Positions 43,500-57,056 of a DNA stretch of 64,000 nucleotides are shown in pieces. The stretch covers positions 62,001 to 126,000 of the forward strand of contig JARBJD010000016.1 of assembly GCA_033064195.1 (NCBI GenBank), written 5' to 3'. The position numbers were made by a program, and so were the translations under genes. The notes under the pieces are model-generated. The model was given only the letters and a program-made list of their open reading frames with translations. It was not told where the DNA came from and did not search any database. Source of the DNA: Blattamonas nauphoetae. Taxonomy: Eukaryota > Preaxostyla > Oxymonadida. The first letter of the stretch is position 1; each line of letters opens with the position of its first letter.

Positions 43500-46400
43500 T
43501 CATTTCCTTAAATTCAGGTAATCATTCTTTTCAGTCAAAATTCGCCGCAATGCCTCCTCAATCTTCATTCTTCGAGGAGTTACGTGTCTGTCATTTGCCC
43601 ACGTTTGAGACGCAAGTACTCCAAGTCTTGATGTCAAAATGGAATGAAACGGACACCCCTCATTTGCTCCAAGTTCGTTCATTGATTTTGAGAAGAGTTC
43701 ATGTGGTTGTTCGCCGTTTCTCATTCGTGCATTCTCATACATGATTCCTTCTCCAAAAAGAAGAATACATGTGTATGTAACCTCCAAACTTGCAAGAATG
43801 AGAGTATATTCACGAGTATTCAAAGAATCTGTGCAGGATTTGAGGAGCATCATCACAATCTTTGCATCTGGCTCAAAGCTCTCGTCTGCGTCCAGAGAAC
43901 GGAGACCGACCACAAAAAGGCGTTGAAGTGCTGTCGAGCATGACGCAAGCAAGTGAGAGAAACAGAGAAGGGGAACGCCAATAGTGGGCTTCGGGAGAGC
44001 CAAGATACAACTTGTGACAACGAGAACCAAGACTCTGATTGTATCCAGTGTCCAAAACGAGAGGGATGGCGTCGAGATCAATGATGACGGAAACATGAGA
44101 ATGAGGAAGGTGAGGATGTCACTGACATATGGGAACACCTTCGTGTCGAGTTGGAAGATTCGGTTTATCGTTGGAGGAGGGATGGCTCTTATCTCTTCGA
44201 TCGATTTGGAGCCGAGCAGTGGAAGAGCAATGGCTGCCGCTTCGGTGAAGAATGATTGAACAAGTGGGGTCGACTCAGAAGGGGAAGACGAAGACCGGAT
44301 GAGTGTGGAAAGATCAAACAATCCGACGATGCATTCGCGCATTGTCAACGAGCTTTCTGTGATTGAACCTCTTTTGCATTGTGCGATCACGAAATGGGCC
44401 GCAGAGGCAAGGGAGGAATTAGGTGGAGATGAGGAAGGAGACGAGATTGGGAGGTCACTTGAGTGTGAGACGATGAGAGCGAGGAATGCAACAAGAAGTT
44501 CAACACGACCTTCAAACAGTCGGCCTGTGATGGACGCGATGAGATTCTGAAAGAGTGAGTCGAGTGATGGTTTGAGCACGCTCGATGAGACTCTCGTCGA
44601 GAGTGACCGAAGAGAGGAGAACAAGTCGGTTGATGTTGTGTGCTTTGTGTAGCTGTGAAGGCTGGAGATGCTGTGAGTGAATTCCAAGAGTGACGTTGCT
44701 TGAAGACCTTGTTTCTCGGACCCTGCTGCCCACTCCATCACTTGGAGGGGAGGGAGAGAGGGGAAGAGGGTTGGGATGACAATTGGTGCTTCAATTTCGT
44801 CTTCTAAACTTTTGCCCAGAGTTGGAGTTGATGTGAGCGATGAAGTCGTGGATCGCTGTGATGAACCGGCTTCAGAATGTGCAAAACCGACCAGCACACT
44901 GACCAATCCTCTTGCACCCCATCTTCTGAATTGTGCCAAGTTTGTCTTTTCCAGCAAAAACGAGACGATCTGGAAGGTCTGTTTCAGCAAGATGTCCATC
45001 TCGTCAGAGGTGAGCATCGCATCAACGACGCTGCGCATGACATCAAGTCCGTCCTCTCGGAGCTTCTCAAACAGAGCTGTTCTCTTTTGATTCCCCACAA
45101 TCTCTTCGCTCACTTCCTTCTTCATTCCTGCAACTTCAGCTGCTGAGACATCGTCATCGTAAGGATCTGTGAGCGACTCTTTTTCGTGGTCATCGCTGAG
45201 AAGGTTGCACTCCTTCGCACTGCATCCCTCCATCCCTCCTGAGATCACTGCGCAGAGAGGGAGAATGTATTGGATGAGCAGACGTCGCAGTCTTGCATCT
45301 GATTCTGGGGTGTAGAGATTTGGGGTTGATGAGGCGCCACCTCGTGTCCAGAGAGAGGAGAGGATGGCCTGCGTGAGGACGAAGACCTGCGAGATGATGA
45401 TTGGGTGGAGGGTGGAGAGGGCGTGGACGTACAGCGGGTAGATCACAATCCGGATGACGTCTGCCTCGGCTGAGCATCGAATCAACTTCACAAACCCTTT
45501 CAGCAACCCCTTCGTCTCCATCGGCTTCGTTGATTCCATCGGTTGAGACTGGATTGGATGTGGGAAGAGGAGGGAGAACTGAGGACTTTGGGGAAGATGC
45601 GACGAACTCGGAAAGTTGGCCCATTGAATGGCGACGGTTGGGATTGCGAAGAAATATGATGCGAGAGAAGAGAGGAGGAGTTTGGAGAAGGATTTGAAAG
45701 ACGGGAGACTGGCAAAGATGGTTATGAAGCCACTCACAAACGAGACGGCATTGTCGCTCGAGCATTTCATGATGAAGCCGGGCCTCATCGAGTCTGATGC
45801 GGAGGAACCGTAAATCGACGAGACTTTCGACGAGAGCTCGACTTCAGGTCGAGAAGACGATGATTTGGGAGGTGAGGAGTGTTTGAGGCTGTGGAGGCAG
45901 AGTGTGACGAGATCAGACAGTGCTTGGTCCCCAGTGAGGGTTTCATGTCGGCAGAGTTCACGTTGAACGAAGAACGGGAGGTCAGGAATGGAACAGTCAA
46001 AGAACTCCATTTTGTGTTTGATCTCGTTCATCGCTAAGACGGGTACCGTTCCCACAGGAATCGTGTTCGCCGTCCGAACTTGTTGAAACTCGGGTGTTTG
46101 GTTAAGACGGACCTGAGACGCGAGTGTGTTCGTGATTGTCTGCTGAAACTGTCGGATGGCGGATTGATCAGCCTGGTTGCTGCCCGAGATGGACTGCAGC
46201 AGACTGGTCAATGACTCTGGCGATGCCTCGGATTTGAGAGGTTGCAGATCAGCTGTGAGGAGGATGGTACGAACAGCACTGACGAGAAGCTGGATTGGGA
46301 TTGTGTTTGCTGAACGCTGTGCGAAGAGAGAGGAGAGAAGTGAGATGATTCGGAAGCGGCAGAATAAGAGAATGGCAACTTGGTTGACAATGTCTGAATG

Positions 46401-49400
46401 GGATGATGTTGGGAGGCGGTAGAACGAGTCGAAGTGGACAAATTGCATGTTGGCAGTGGACGCGAACGGGAACCGTGAAGTTGAGAAAGAGTCGCGGTGT
46501 TTCTCGTCAAAGCGGCGGAGTCTGTTCCATTCCTTTCTCTTTTCCTGTTCTCTCCACGGGATATCTGACTCGTTTTCATCGACTTCGTTTGGGACTCGTT
46601 CTTCGTCTCGGATCATTTGTGATGAATCGCTGTGAACTTCTCTTCTCTTCAGCCGTTTCTCTCGCTCGGCATCGCTCTCAAACAATCCCAATCCCTCCAC
46701 AATTCGAGTCATGAGCGACAGGAAGAACAGTCCATTCCAAACAGGATCGTTGTCGTCTGCTTTTCCTTCCGAGAATCGAGTCGTCTGTTCTCTCCGAACG
46801 AGGAGGTCGTCCATCACCTGACCACACTTTTGGAGAAGAACCCAAAGTTGGGATTGGGCTGAGATGGGCAGACCAGCGGGAGGAGAAGCAAGAACAGAGA
46901 TCAGTGACGAGGTGAGAGAGGAGAGGAGAGAAGAATGAACGAGAATGGCTGAGAGTGGATCTGCATCTGACTGAGCAGGGAGGAACTGGTGAGAATGGAA
47001 GAGGGCAGCAATGTTGAACAGAGTTGTGGGAAGGTTTGTGAGCGAGTCCAAAAGAGATATCCACCCGCCCGCTGCTGATTCCACCATTCTGTGCTTCGGC
47101 GACGAAAGAGACATCACAAGCTGCGATGTGATGGGGAGGAAGTAGAAAAGGAGCAGCATTTTGGATGCATTTCGAGTCAGAAGAGCCACTGTTTCCTCGT
47201 GTTGCAGGAGAGCGGTGGAAGGAGCAGTTTGGATGAACTCTGGAGAGCGAAGCTTCGGGATTAGCTGGTTTTTGACGAATCTGGATGACAAAGTTGACCA
47301 GATCAACTGGCAAGCACTTTGGATGTGTTCGTTTGTGTCAAAGCGGAGGATGAAGAAATGGCTGATGAGAGACGAGGGGCTGTTGGTGCCTTGAATGATT
47401 CTGTTCAGTCGTTGCCCAATTCCAACCGAAAACCAGCCTCCGAGTCCAAAGCCTCGCGTCTCAACGACCATCCCGCTCTTGTCGGTCTCTTCTTTCTCGC
47501 CGTCCTTGGACTGCATTGCTTTGTCGTCGGCATCCACGCACATCCACTTGTCTTCATCGTTCACTGTCGACGTGGAATCTGGGGCACTCATTCCCATCGG
47601 CTCGCCAGCATCCCAAACTGCTGAACGAGGGAAGAGGGAGATCAGAAAGAAGAACAGTTCGGACGACCCAAATTCTGTCACTACGTAAGCCATTTGCTGA
47701 AGAGCTTGGAGGGTTTTAGAGCGCAAGACTTCTGAATTTCTTGCCTGGCTGGGGTTGGACAAGCCCTGCGATCGTTCCTGTCTGATTGAGTTGGAGGTCA
47801 GTGCTGCGATGACCTTGTCTGAGACTTTGGAGCCATCGCTCAAGCCGAGTCCCATCTGCTCACATTCGGACAGCATCTCCAACCCTTTCAGCCCCAATTC
47901 TCGCAGCTCCTCATCATTCTTCCCGAGCGAGTTCAAAAAGATGAGGAAGACTGCGTCGAATGGGAATGAAGGGATGACCAGTGTGGCAGGATCAGAAGGA
48001 AGACGAGCAAAGCCGGAAGCCAGCTGGGGCGCAACTCTGGACAGGAATAACAGGAAGGTCAATCCCGCTCGCTGATTTTGTTTTGGGGAGTCTGGAGACG
48101 CCATTTGGAGGCAGGCAGCGACGAGTGAATGGAGTGACGTGCTGATAGTTGACGTGCTGATGGCGAATGGGTGGGACGAAAGGTGCGGAGTCGTTGAGCG
48201 GAGGTGCTGTGTGAAGGAGAGGCGTGTGGTGTCTGTGTAGAGCGGAGAATGTGTCAGAACAGAAGAGTGGGAGTGATCACCAAAGAGCGAGCGTGGACTG
48301 AAGAGTGTTCGGAGATGCGAAATGGAGTCGTTGGTTGTGCTCAGCGCAAGTGCGATGAAGATGAGGATCTCACCGATTTCGAAGAGGACAACGTACGAAT
48401 GGATGGGTGGAGCAATTTTGATGAGAAGGTGGGTGAAATGGTTGAAGGCGGTTGGCTGGGAGATATCAGAAAGAAGGAAGGACTTGAGCAGAGCGAGGGA
48501 ATGGGATTGAATGACCTCATCCTGACTTTGGAGAGTCGACGAAAGAGACACAATCAGAGCAGCCACAAGCGGGTTGGGCTTGTCAGGAGTGGACGGAAGT
48601 GGTCTGGTGAGATACGGGACAACTGAGGCATTGGTCTCGAGCAGCCGTCGAAGAGAGTCGCAAGCTCCGCAGCGCAAGAGAAGGGTTGTGGGGAGAAGTG
48701 CCTTGACGTCTGTCTTGGTCTGCATCAATCGAGTGTAGAGGGAGATCAGAGTGAAGGGAAGTGGATCCAGTGGCTGATCGGGAGGAGTGTGGGAAAGGAT
48801 CATCGCAGCGGTGATTCCTGAAGGATAGACCAAATGTGGGTTCATTTTGGTGAAGGCAGTTAGGTCGGAGCTGTTGAGGATGGAATCGAGAAGTGTTGTG
48901 ACATCCTCTTTCTCCGTCGTTTGGATCTGCCTCAGGAAGAGATCCTCAAACGCGATCCAACAGACATCTGGTCGGAGATTGGCAGAGTCGTCGGCAGAAG
49001 CGATGAGGAGGCAGTGTGCGATTGTGATTGAAGCTGAGTTGAGGAGGGATTGGGAAGATCGAGCGACGGAGTTGGAGTGGATGAGAGTGATGAGAGGAGA
49101 GACAAACGGTTGAGTGCCAGCAAAGAAAGACTCAGTCACAAGCAGCTGAAGATGACGATGAAGCTTGTGGTCGACGTCCAAAAGGATTTGTTGGCGATAC
49201 GACGCAAACAACTCGTTGAAACCGGCGGAGGCTTTCATTTCGAGTGATTGAGTAGTCGCCGAGATGAGTGGGTCATGAGCGGGAAGAAGCTGAAGAACAC
49301 TCTCGCCGGGGGAGAAGGTCAGACTGATCTGGCCGGGGTTGATTGCATTGTCCCACAGTGACAGGAGAATGTTGGGAGTCAGGTCAACTGGAAGCGGGAT

Positions 49401-51866
49401 GTTGGAAGAGGAGAAGACTGAGACAGTGAACGGAGACGTCATTGAGAACGTGGAAGACGAGATTGCTTTGATGAACGCGGAATAGAGCGAGTTTGGATCA
49501 GCTTGTGTCTGTTCGACAACTCGGACGTCGTTGTGGAGGAACATGGCGCGGTGGAGAAGGTGGAAATACCCGTCAAAGGCAGTTGGGACGGAGAAGAGGT
49601 CGCGGGTGATCGAGCTGATGTCAGAATCGTCGAGGGAGTGTTTCAGCATTTCCATGTTTCCTTCACACCAATCCTGTCTGAGCATCCATCGCAGTGCGTC
49701 GAGAAGAAAGTCGAGTCCCAATTCGTTGAGAGGAGGAAGTTGGACTTTCCAATGCCGACCTGACTGGTCTTCAAATAGAAGCCCGTTTCCAGTCATCACA
49801 GTTTGAGCGATGAAGACGATGGCTGATGATGTTTTGAGAGTGGGCTGGGACGTGTCTGCTGTTGAAACGTGATAGCGAGTGGTCAAGAAGCGGGTGGCGA
49901 GGAGTGAGGCTTCTGAGCGGACAGAATCAGAGCAATCGGAAGCACCGACTGCGAGCGAGAAAAAGAGGAGGATCTGACAGAGTTCGACAGGATGGACGGA
50001 CAGGATTACGAAAACAAGGCGGAGAGCAGCAAGTCTGACGGATGATTTGGATGCAAATGCCATCGCAGAAAGGAGGAGTGAGATGAGATGGGGGAGGGAC
50101 GGAGATGAGAGATTCAAGGCCACTTCATTGTTGAGTGAGAAGCGCACAACGGATGAGAAGCACTCCACAGCGTGTGCCGAAAGTGGTGATGAGGATGAGG
50201 CTTCTGCGGTTAGGGCAGTCAGCGCAGGAACATACAACGACGACGAGACAACTTCGTGTTTTGTGAGGAGAGAGCTGAGGATGTCCAGTGCTGTCTGCTG
50301 GAATCCGTTGAGATGGGAAGCATACACTGCGAGGTTGGCACGGATTTGTTCGGATGAAGTTTTTGGAGTGGTCGTGACAGGTGAGTGGAGGAGGGCAATG
50401 AACTCGATGATGAGCGATGTCAGAAAAAGATGGAACGACTTCTTTTGTTCGACGGGCATGTCCAGAGATGCTCGCATGGACAGAATTCGAATTGTGTTGA
50501 GGGTTTGAGAGATGAGGCCAGGCGACGGGACGAATTGTGGAGTCAGTGGACTTCCCTTCAGCGTGACATAAGTTTTGGGGAGTTTCGCGACTTCTGTTGA
50601 CAGCCCAAACAATCCAGTTTTGAGAATGACCTGCAGAAAGGGGATGAAGAGTGAGGGGAGCATAATTTGGGATCGTCGGAGATGAACGGTGCTGTGGGAG
50701 AGGATGGTCCCGAGCACCAGAAAGCCTGTCTGGATGAGATTGGCTTGTACGTATCCTTGTTTCTTCTGTGCGTTTCGTTGGATGGTTTTGATTGAGTCGA
50801 TTGGATTTGTTTTGGTGAGCTCTTTGATCGTATTGGGCTCACATTGAAGCATCATCAGAAGGACAGTTGTTAAGGCATCCATAACAAGTTGTTGCTTCTG
50901 TTCGACTGTTTGTCTGTCCGCCCCACGTTGAGAACTATCGCTGAGGCAGGAAAACGGAAGAGACATCAGATGAGAATACGCTTTTGTCGGAGAAGCAGCC
51001 GTGCGGAGATCTGTTGCCACGGATGTTGTTGAAGAGAGAGATGAGTGAATGATGGCTGGTTTCAATGTGTATAGAATGAGTGTTGTTTCGGTTTGAGAGA
51101 GAATACCGCCAGTTAAGAATGAGAGAGCATTGGCTTGAACAATTCTTAAAGATTGTGGTGGTTGTTTGTGAGGAGAAATGATCGTTGAATATGTTTCCTC
51201 ATCGAGCAAGACACAATCTAAGTGAGATGTTGCTGTAGGAGGAACGGAAAGCAATAAGGTGATATGGTCTAGTAATTCCAAAAATTCTGGTGAGAAAGAT
51301 CCCTCTGGAGAACAGATAAACTGGCACTTGTCCGACCACTCTGAATATGTAGACGGAAGAGTATCTGATGGATATGTCTGGAAAATCGAACGTGTAACAA
51401 TGATTCCTTGTGTTTTCGACTGGCAAGTCACGATCATCCTCATCGCTGATCGAAGAAGGTCGATGAATTGTTCAGATCCAACGTGGAGGGCGTTCACTTC
51501 GTAGAAAAGCAAAACAAAATTCCGAATGAGTGGATTTTGTGATTGAACATAGATCTGGGCGAGATCATTCGGATTAACCTTCAGATAATTATGTATTTTG
51601 AAGAGACGGAGAAATGATTGGATGACGGAGAGGACTTGAGATTGAGGGTATTCATCAGGAAGTGCTAATAGAAAAAGGAGAATATTCGAGAAAAAGTTAG
51701 AAATGTCATACAAAGATACGATATTACTTCAGAAAGGTGTGTGTCTGAAATGTGTATGATAAACGGATAAATTGACGGATAAGAAAAACCAACCGAAGAC
51801 TTTTTGGAGAGTAGCACCTTCTGCAGCTGATAGAAGTGTTTGTATGACGTTTAGTTTGGAAGACAT
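43500..51866 (-). CDS. Very large alpha-solenoid protein, unrecognised
   Basis: The main exon is about 51668 down to 43500 (over 2,700 codons). A short first exon from ATG 51866 reads MSSKLNVIQTLLSAAEGATLQKVF. One or two small introns lie between (about 51790 to 51669), but the exact joins are not resolved. The sequence is continuous Leu/Ser-rich helical repeat of HEAT or ARM character, with no catalytic motif, coiled coil, signal peptide or membrane span. Acidic, Ser-rich loops interrupt it near 47.5 and 45.2 kb. Proteins of this size and style include scaffold nucleoporins, HEATR and Integrator subunits and trafficking scaffolds. I cannot choose between them. Confidence 0.75.
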
Positions 51867-52457
51867 CTTAATTTGACTCCGATCGAGTGAGCCTGATTTC
51901 ATCCTCTCTGTTTTCCTTTTAAATACAATCAACCTGAGAGATCCAACAAAGTGAAATTCGTTTGTTCAAGAATGAATAACTATCTCTTTATCTTCTGTAG
52001 AGGTCGGATGAATTGTGACGTGAGAAAGCAAATGAAAATGAAAAACAAATGAGATAACTCAAGAAGAACACAATAATGGAAATCCTGATGGCAGGTGATC
52101 ACAAATTTAATGTGTGGTCCTCATCAGTGGCGATTTATGGCGACAGTTTCAGAATGAGGATGAGTTTGCGGTACATGCGTTAATGATGACCAAAATTGAT
52201 GATAAATGTTTGTCTCATATACAAGTAGAGCAGTGGAAAGGAGAAAGAGAATAGTGTATGAAATGGGGATTGCAGAAGAACTTTCGTCGAAAAGTGAGAG
52301 GTCAAGAGAAAGAAAAGAGTCCATCATCAGAGAAAGGCAATTTTGACGACAATGTGCGGTAAGTAGAATATGAAAGGAACGAAATGTTGGATGATAATCG
52401 TAGCCGTTGAGACATATATTGAATTTAGGGTTTGATCGAGATCGAACACAATCTCTA
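51867..52457. other. Divergent intergenic region
   Basis: These 591 bp separate two divergently transcribed genes. A possible upstream mini-exon of the methyltransferase (ATG at 52352, seven nt, donor GTAAGT, acceptor at 52428) would be in frame and add 12 residues. No RNA gene, repeat or other open frame of note was seen. Confidence 0.4.
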
Positions 52458-53477
52458 ATGGCTCAATACGGAAAACTCGAATACTGGTTTGGTTTTTCTG
52501 TTCCCTTGATTCATAATCCTCTCAATTCTGTTTCAATCTTCAGGAACGAACGCTACACCCACGATCGACAAGCTTTTGAATGGTTCCAGCGCTACTCTGC
52601 TCTGAAACCTCATATCGAAGCTGTTATTCCAAAAGAGTCCAAGATTCTCTACATTGGATGTGGCACATCTCGTATTGTCTTCTATCTTCTCACAAGACTT
52701 CACTTCAAATCTTGTCACACTATAACATAGGTCTTGCCGAAGATATGGTTGATGATGGCTACCAAGACATTAAATGTACCGATGGATCCAATGTCGCTAT
52801 CCAAATCGTTCAAAAACGAGCTGAAGGGAAGACTGGTCTCTCATGTATATATTTCTCCACTACCATATAATTCTTCTCATTTTCTTTGTACTTCGTCACG
52901 TTTCATCGTTCAATGTCTAGTTGAATGCCAGAATGTACTTGACCTTGTTGACAGTGAAGAAGGTCAATTCGATGCCGTCATCGACAAGGGATGCATGGAC
53001 GCAATTCTCTGTGGAGATGGAAGCTATGCTAACGTTCAACGCATGCTCCAGGGTATCTCTCGGTCTGTTCTCTCTTCTTTTGTGACCATTTCGTGTTCTA
53101 CAATCGTTTCTTCCGTCTCTCTCTCTTTGCTAGTGTCCTCAAGGCGGGAGGCGTCTTCTTTGAAGTTTCATACGGAACACAACAAAACAGGTCCCCTTAT
53201 CTTCAGTCAACCGATCTGTATGATTATTCTTCATCTCTTTCAAACATTCATCGAAAACAATTTTTTCCATCTTTACTCTCCGTTTCTTGTGATCTATTGT
53301 CCTCATTCGTTCCTCATGATTTCCCTTCTATCACTCTTCTTCGTTCTCTCTTGCTCCATTTTTAGAGGATGGGAAGTTACCACCAACACGATTCCGAAGC
53401 CACACGTTGGTGTTCCCATTCCAACCTCAGGGGATGGAACAGATGTTCACTACATCTACACATGCAAGAAGCAGTAA
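52458..53477 (+). CDS. Class I SAM methyltransferase, EEF1AKMT4/METTL13-like
   Basis: The exons are 52458-52486, 52544-52671, 52731-52844, 52921-53062, 53134-53217 and 53366-53477 and give 202 residues with introns of 57, 59, 76, 71 and 148 nt. The landmarks are those of the METTL13 N-lobe/EEF1AKMT4 group: YGKLEYWNERY, motif I LYIGCGTSRLAEDM (residues 45-58), FDAVIDKGCMDAIL (108-120) and ISRVLKAGGVFFEVSYG (136-152). These enzymes methylate lysines, notably on elongation factor 1A. The usual acidic residue ending strand 2 is replaced by the stretch CTDGSNV. An alternative start at 52352 through a GTAAGT intron is possible. All phases close, so the model is solid despite the six short exons. 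Confidence 0.88.
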
Positions 53478-53847
53478 ATATTATTCTCTCCTAACCCTGT
53501 CCACGTCTTCACCAACCCCCAGATTTGGATGGGGCCTCCAGTCACCTCGCTAATCCCTTTTCATTCCCAATCCAAAATAGATATAAAATATCTCAGCTAT
53601 CATTCTTCAAAAGCTTTTTAATCAATAATACTCTCACATTATCCCGTCGTGTCGCCATCTGGGCCATCCGATGAACTCAAACGTGAAGGAACGATAAGTG
53701 ATGAATCCAGAATTTTTAAGAGGATAAATAGATAAAGACTCGACTAATACAGGAGGAAGAACAAGAGGTTGCACTGAACGAGTAAAAAAATCATCTATAG
53801 GATGGAAAACCAAACAAAAAAGAGTTGATGTATGTGAGTAGGAAGGC

Positions 53848-55790
53848 TCACCCTTGATCGATCGGGTGTCCCTGTCCGAGTGTAGAGGTTGTGGGTAATT
53901 CAATTTCTCCAAACTCACTCACTCCAATCTCGTCACCTTCTCCGCTCATCGAGACGGCAACAGAGACTCGATCTGGAACCTCACAGAAATAATGAGCCTG
54001 CTGTCGATTCTCAACAAATAAATGGAGTGTCCGGCTACCCATATTCAATTCCATAAATGCAGTTTGACCGATAGAAACCCTCTCAATGATTTCGTTCTGT
54101 CTTTCAATCCAATTGTTATTCTGCATGAGTGAGCCATACCAAAATCCAAAGTGAGCACCTCCAGAAAGACGGCCGATACATGTTTTCAGGGAAGCTCTTG
54201 CTTTCGAAAATGCTATGATCCCAACGCCTTTGTAGAGAAACATGGATCGAGGAGAATTTAGATGATATCCAAGAAAAATACATACAAATGTTTTGATCCA
54301 TAACTTTAGGGGAGAATCCAATTCGCCAAATTCCACTTGTAATTGGGAATGAGCAGAACGAACGCCATTCGTCACCACCACTTCGTTTCACAGATTCCGT
54401 GCGGAATTCGAAGGAATTCTTCTCATAATATGTGAACATTTCTGTGAGAAGGACGGGGTATTTGAGCATTGAACGTCGTTGGTCGAGTGATGGAGAGGTT
54501 GTTGGTGTGGGAAATGGAGTTGGGGATGGTTGAGGAGATGGCTGTTGAGACACACACGGGGTCCGGTGAGGAGAGATGGGTGGAGTCTGCCACTCAGCTA
54601 AAAGTGTGTCAACTTTCGTTCTTTGTTCTTGGATCTCGGATTTCTGCTCCTGAATGATTCGATTCTTTGCTCTGATCAATTTATCTTTCTGAACAATTTT
54701 CAACGATTGTTGATGAACCTTCTCTGCCAGCTCGATGGATTTCCGTTCAAAGTATCGAGCTCTGACGACAGGATCAGATATTAGATGGTCCAAAATCTTA
54801 TTATCGATCAGACTCTGTGCTGGGGAGCGATCAGAAGGGTTTTGCAGAAGACACAGACTCAGAACGGAGTAGACATTGCTAGGAACTTTCATTTTGATAG
54901 ATTCTGGTGAAAAGCGGCAGATAGCAGTGTCGAGATCAGATTGCGTTTGTTGTGGGAATAAATGGTCGCCAGTGATAAACTCGAACAGAAGACAACCCAA
55001 AGACCAGATACTGGAGGTTGGGAAGTAAGTGTTTGGATTTTGAATCTGCTCTGGAGACATAAAGCGTCGTGACAATAAATGGGTCGATGTCTGTGAATAA
55101 TCCTTGATATCTGGAGGGCTAAAGACACGTGCTGAAAGATAGAGTTGGAGTTCATGTAAAATGGTGTTGTCACACTGATGCAAGCATGGATAGCTGAATT
55201 TATCAACACTGTTTTTAGATTGATGATGGTAGCCAGTTGCTTGTCTGAAAGATATGCAAGCCCTTTGCAGATCTCCAAAGAGATTTGGTAAGCATCCTGA
55301 CCAGAGTGGTGAATGTGAGGAGCATAACAAAGAGAAGGACTGCAAACTTCCAGTGGTACTGGGATCTTCTTCTGACGTTGCAGAGACAGATATTCCAGGA
55401 GAGATTTCTGCTCATAGAAATCAGAGGCAATGACAGTTGTTTGCTTAATTGTGTAGATCCCCTCAACACGAAGGACGGATGGGTGTGAGAGAGATCTCAA
55501 CACCAGGGCATTCTTCTTTATCGCATCAATGTTTATACCTGGACTTGCTGTCAAGAGTTTGGCAGCGTAAGTGAGAGTTGTCTTACTACTCTTGACCAGG
55601 ATAACTTGAGTTGATGGCCGTTTGGCGATTGTCTGAACAAATGACACTAAATTGATCAATATCAAAATGTAAAACGAGAGAAAGATGAAAGACAATGGTC
55701 GGGAAGCGGATATGACATCCTTATGTGCCCAAAAAAGGGGAGGGGAGGGATCAACCCTTGAGAAAACCTTTTGTTCATCAACCACTTTTC
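53848..55790 (-). CDS. Divergent (probably inactive) kinase with SPRY-like C-terminal domain
   Basis: The resolved exons are 55632-55176, 55131-54286 and 54227-53848 (introns 44 and 58 nt). A short preceding exon near 55785-55755 (VVDEQKVFSR) probably supplies the start of the kinase domain. No in-frame ATG was found, so the 5' end is open. The N-lobe is seen as VILVKSSKTTLTYAAKLL. The catalytic HRDLKPEN segment reads TIINLKTVLIN, lacking the aspartate, and no DFG is evident. The APE-region equivalent FMSPEQ and SSIWSLGCLLFEFITG are well kept. A coiled coil (residues after ARYFERKS) and a Pro-rich linker follow. The C-terminal beta-rich domain has GIWRIGFSP and GAHFGFWYGS, like the SPRY-type domains of many protist kinases. 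Confidence 0.72.
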
Positions 55791-55801
55791 CTGGACTCTA
55801 A

Positions 55802-57056
55802 ATGATTCGAAATCTCTTAAATTCAAGCAAAAATGGTCTAACGGTATCTTTTTCACTTTCTATTTCATGTTTCTTCACTATGACAAGTGTAGTTCCTCGC
55901 TCCAATGGTTCGCTACTCCCGTCTTCCGTTTCGACTGCTCTGTCGAAAATATGGAACCGATGTTGTCTATTCTCCAATGTTTATTGCGGAAGGTTTTTCA
56001 AAATCGCAGCAAGCAAGAGACGCTGATTTTATGACATCTTCTGATGACACTCCCTTGATCGTTCAATTTGCCGGTATCTCAATGTAATGTCCGCTCACTG
56101 ACTTTCTTTGCTGTATATTAGCGAAAGACCCCGTTCTCTTCCTGAAATCTTCAGCTCTTGTCGCGAACTCTTGTGCAGGAGTTGATCTCAATTGTGGATG
56201 TCCTCAGAAGTATTTTCTCACACTCTCAATCATCTTGTTCCCAGATGGGCTATGTCTGGTGGTCTTGGATGTGAAATGCTGAATCATCCTGATATAATCC
56301 AGAGTTGTGTAGAAACAGTCAGATCCAATATCCCAAATCTTCCTGTCTCTGTAAAAATCAGGATTTGCACAAAAACACATGAAACGGCAGCTGATTGTGG
56401 GATGGGACACTTGGAGGTCGACGGGGCATTTCATGGTGGTTGTATGCATCGAACTCTTGAACTTGTTCGAACCATCGAAAGAGCTGGTGCAGGTGTGCAC
56501 ACATTGTGTTTCAACTCCCTTTTGTTGGTTCTTCTCGTTATACTTACAGATTTCATCACTATACATGGCAGGACAGCACAAACATCATCCTCGACTCCTG
56601 TGTGCATGGAAGCAATAAAGATGATCAAAGAAGCAGCATCCATCCCTATTATTGGGAATGGAGATATTTTTAGTGATTTTGATGTTCAGAACATGAAGGA
56701 GCAAACAAATGTATGAACCTCTCGTCCAATCTATTGTAGTTTTGACCTTTTCTCTCTTTCAGGTTGATGGATTTATGTCAGCTCGTGGGCTCCTCCAAAA
56801 CCCTTCTCTGTTCTATCCGCACTTTCTTCAAAGACTGAATGTCCCATACGAACAATCCATCTTCGCCCATCCGCCTATCAGCGTATTCACGGATTTTGTG
56901 GACATCAGCTCATCCTTTTCACTCCCTTACAAACTTCTCCATAATCATATCATGTTGATGGCTTTTCCACTTCTGGCAAAAGGGGAACGAGATTCACTGG
57001 CGGGATGCACGTCCCCAGCGATGCTCCATGATTTTCTCTCATATTATGTGACATAG
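55802..57056 (+). CDS. DUS4L: tRNA-dihydrouridine synthase, DUS4 type, six exons
   Basis: The exons are 55802-55843, 55893-56073, 56122-56209, 56245-56492, 56550-56710 and 56763-57056 and give 337 residues with introns of 49, 48, 35, 57 and 52 nt. Landmarks are LAPMVRYSRLPFR, PLIVQFA, VDLNCGCPQKWAMSGGLG (proposed catalytic cysteine 101), VSVKIRI, FITIHGRTAQ (about 188-197), IPIIGNGDI and DGFMSARGLLQNP. These match human DUS4L closely. DUS enzymes reduce uridines in the tRNA D-loop with FMN and NADPH; the DUS4 family acts at positions 20a/20b. The insertion CGMGHLEVDGAFHGGC after the KIRI strand is absent from human DUS4L. The start is divergent from the kinase gene with little or no spacer. 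Confidence 0.94.
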
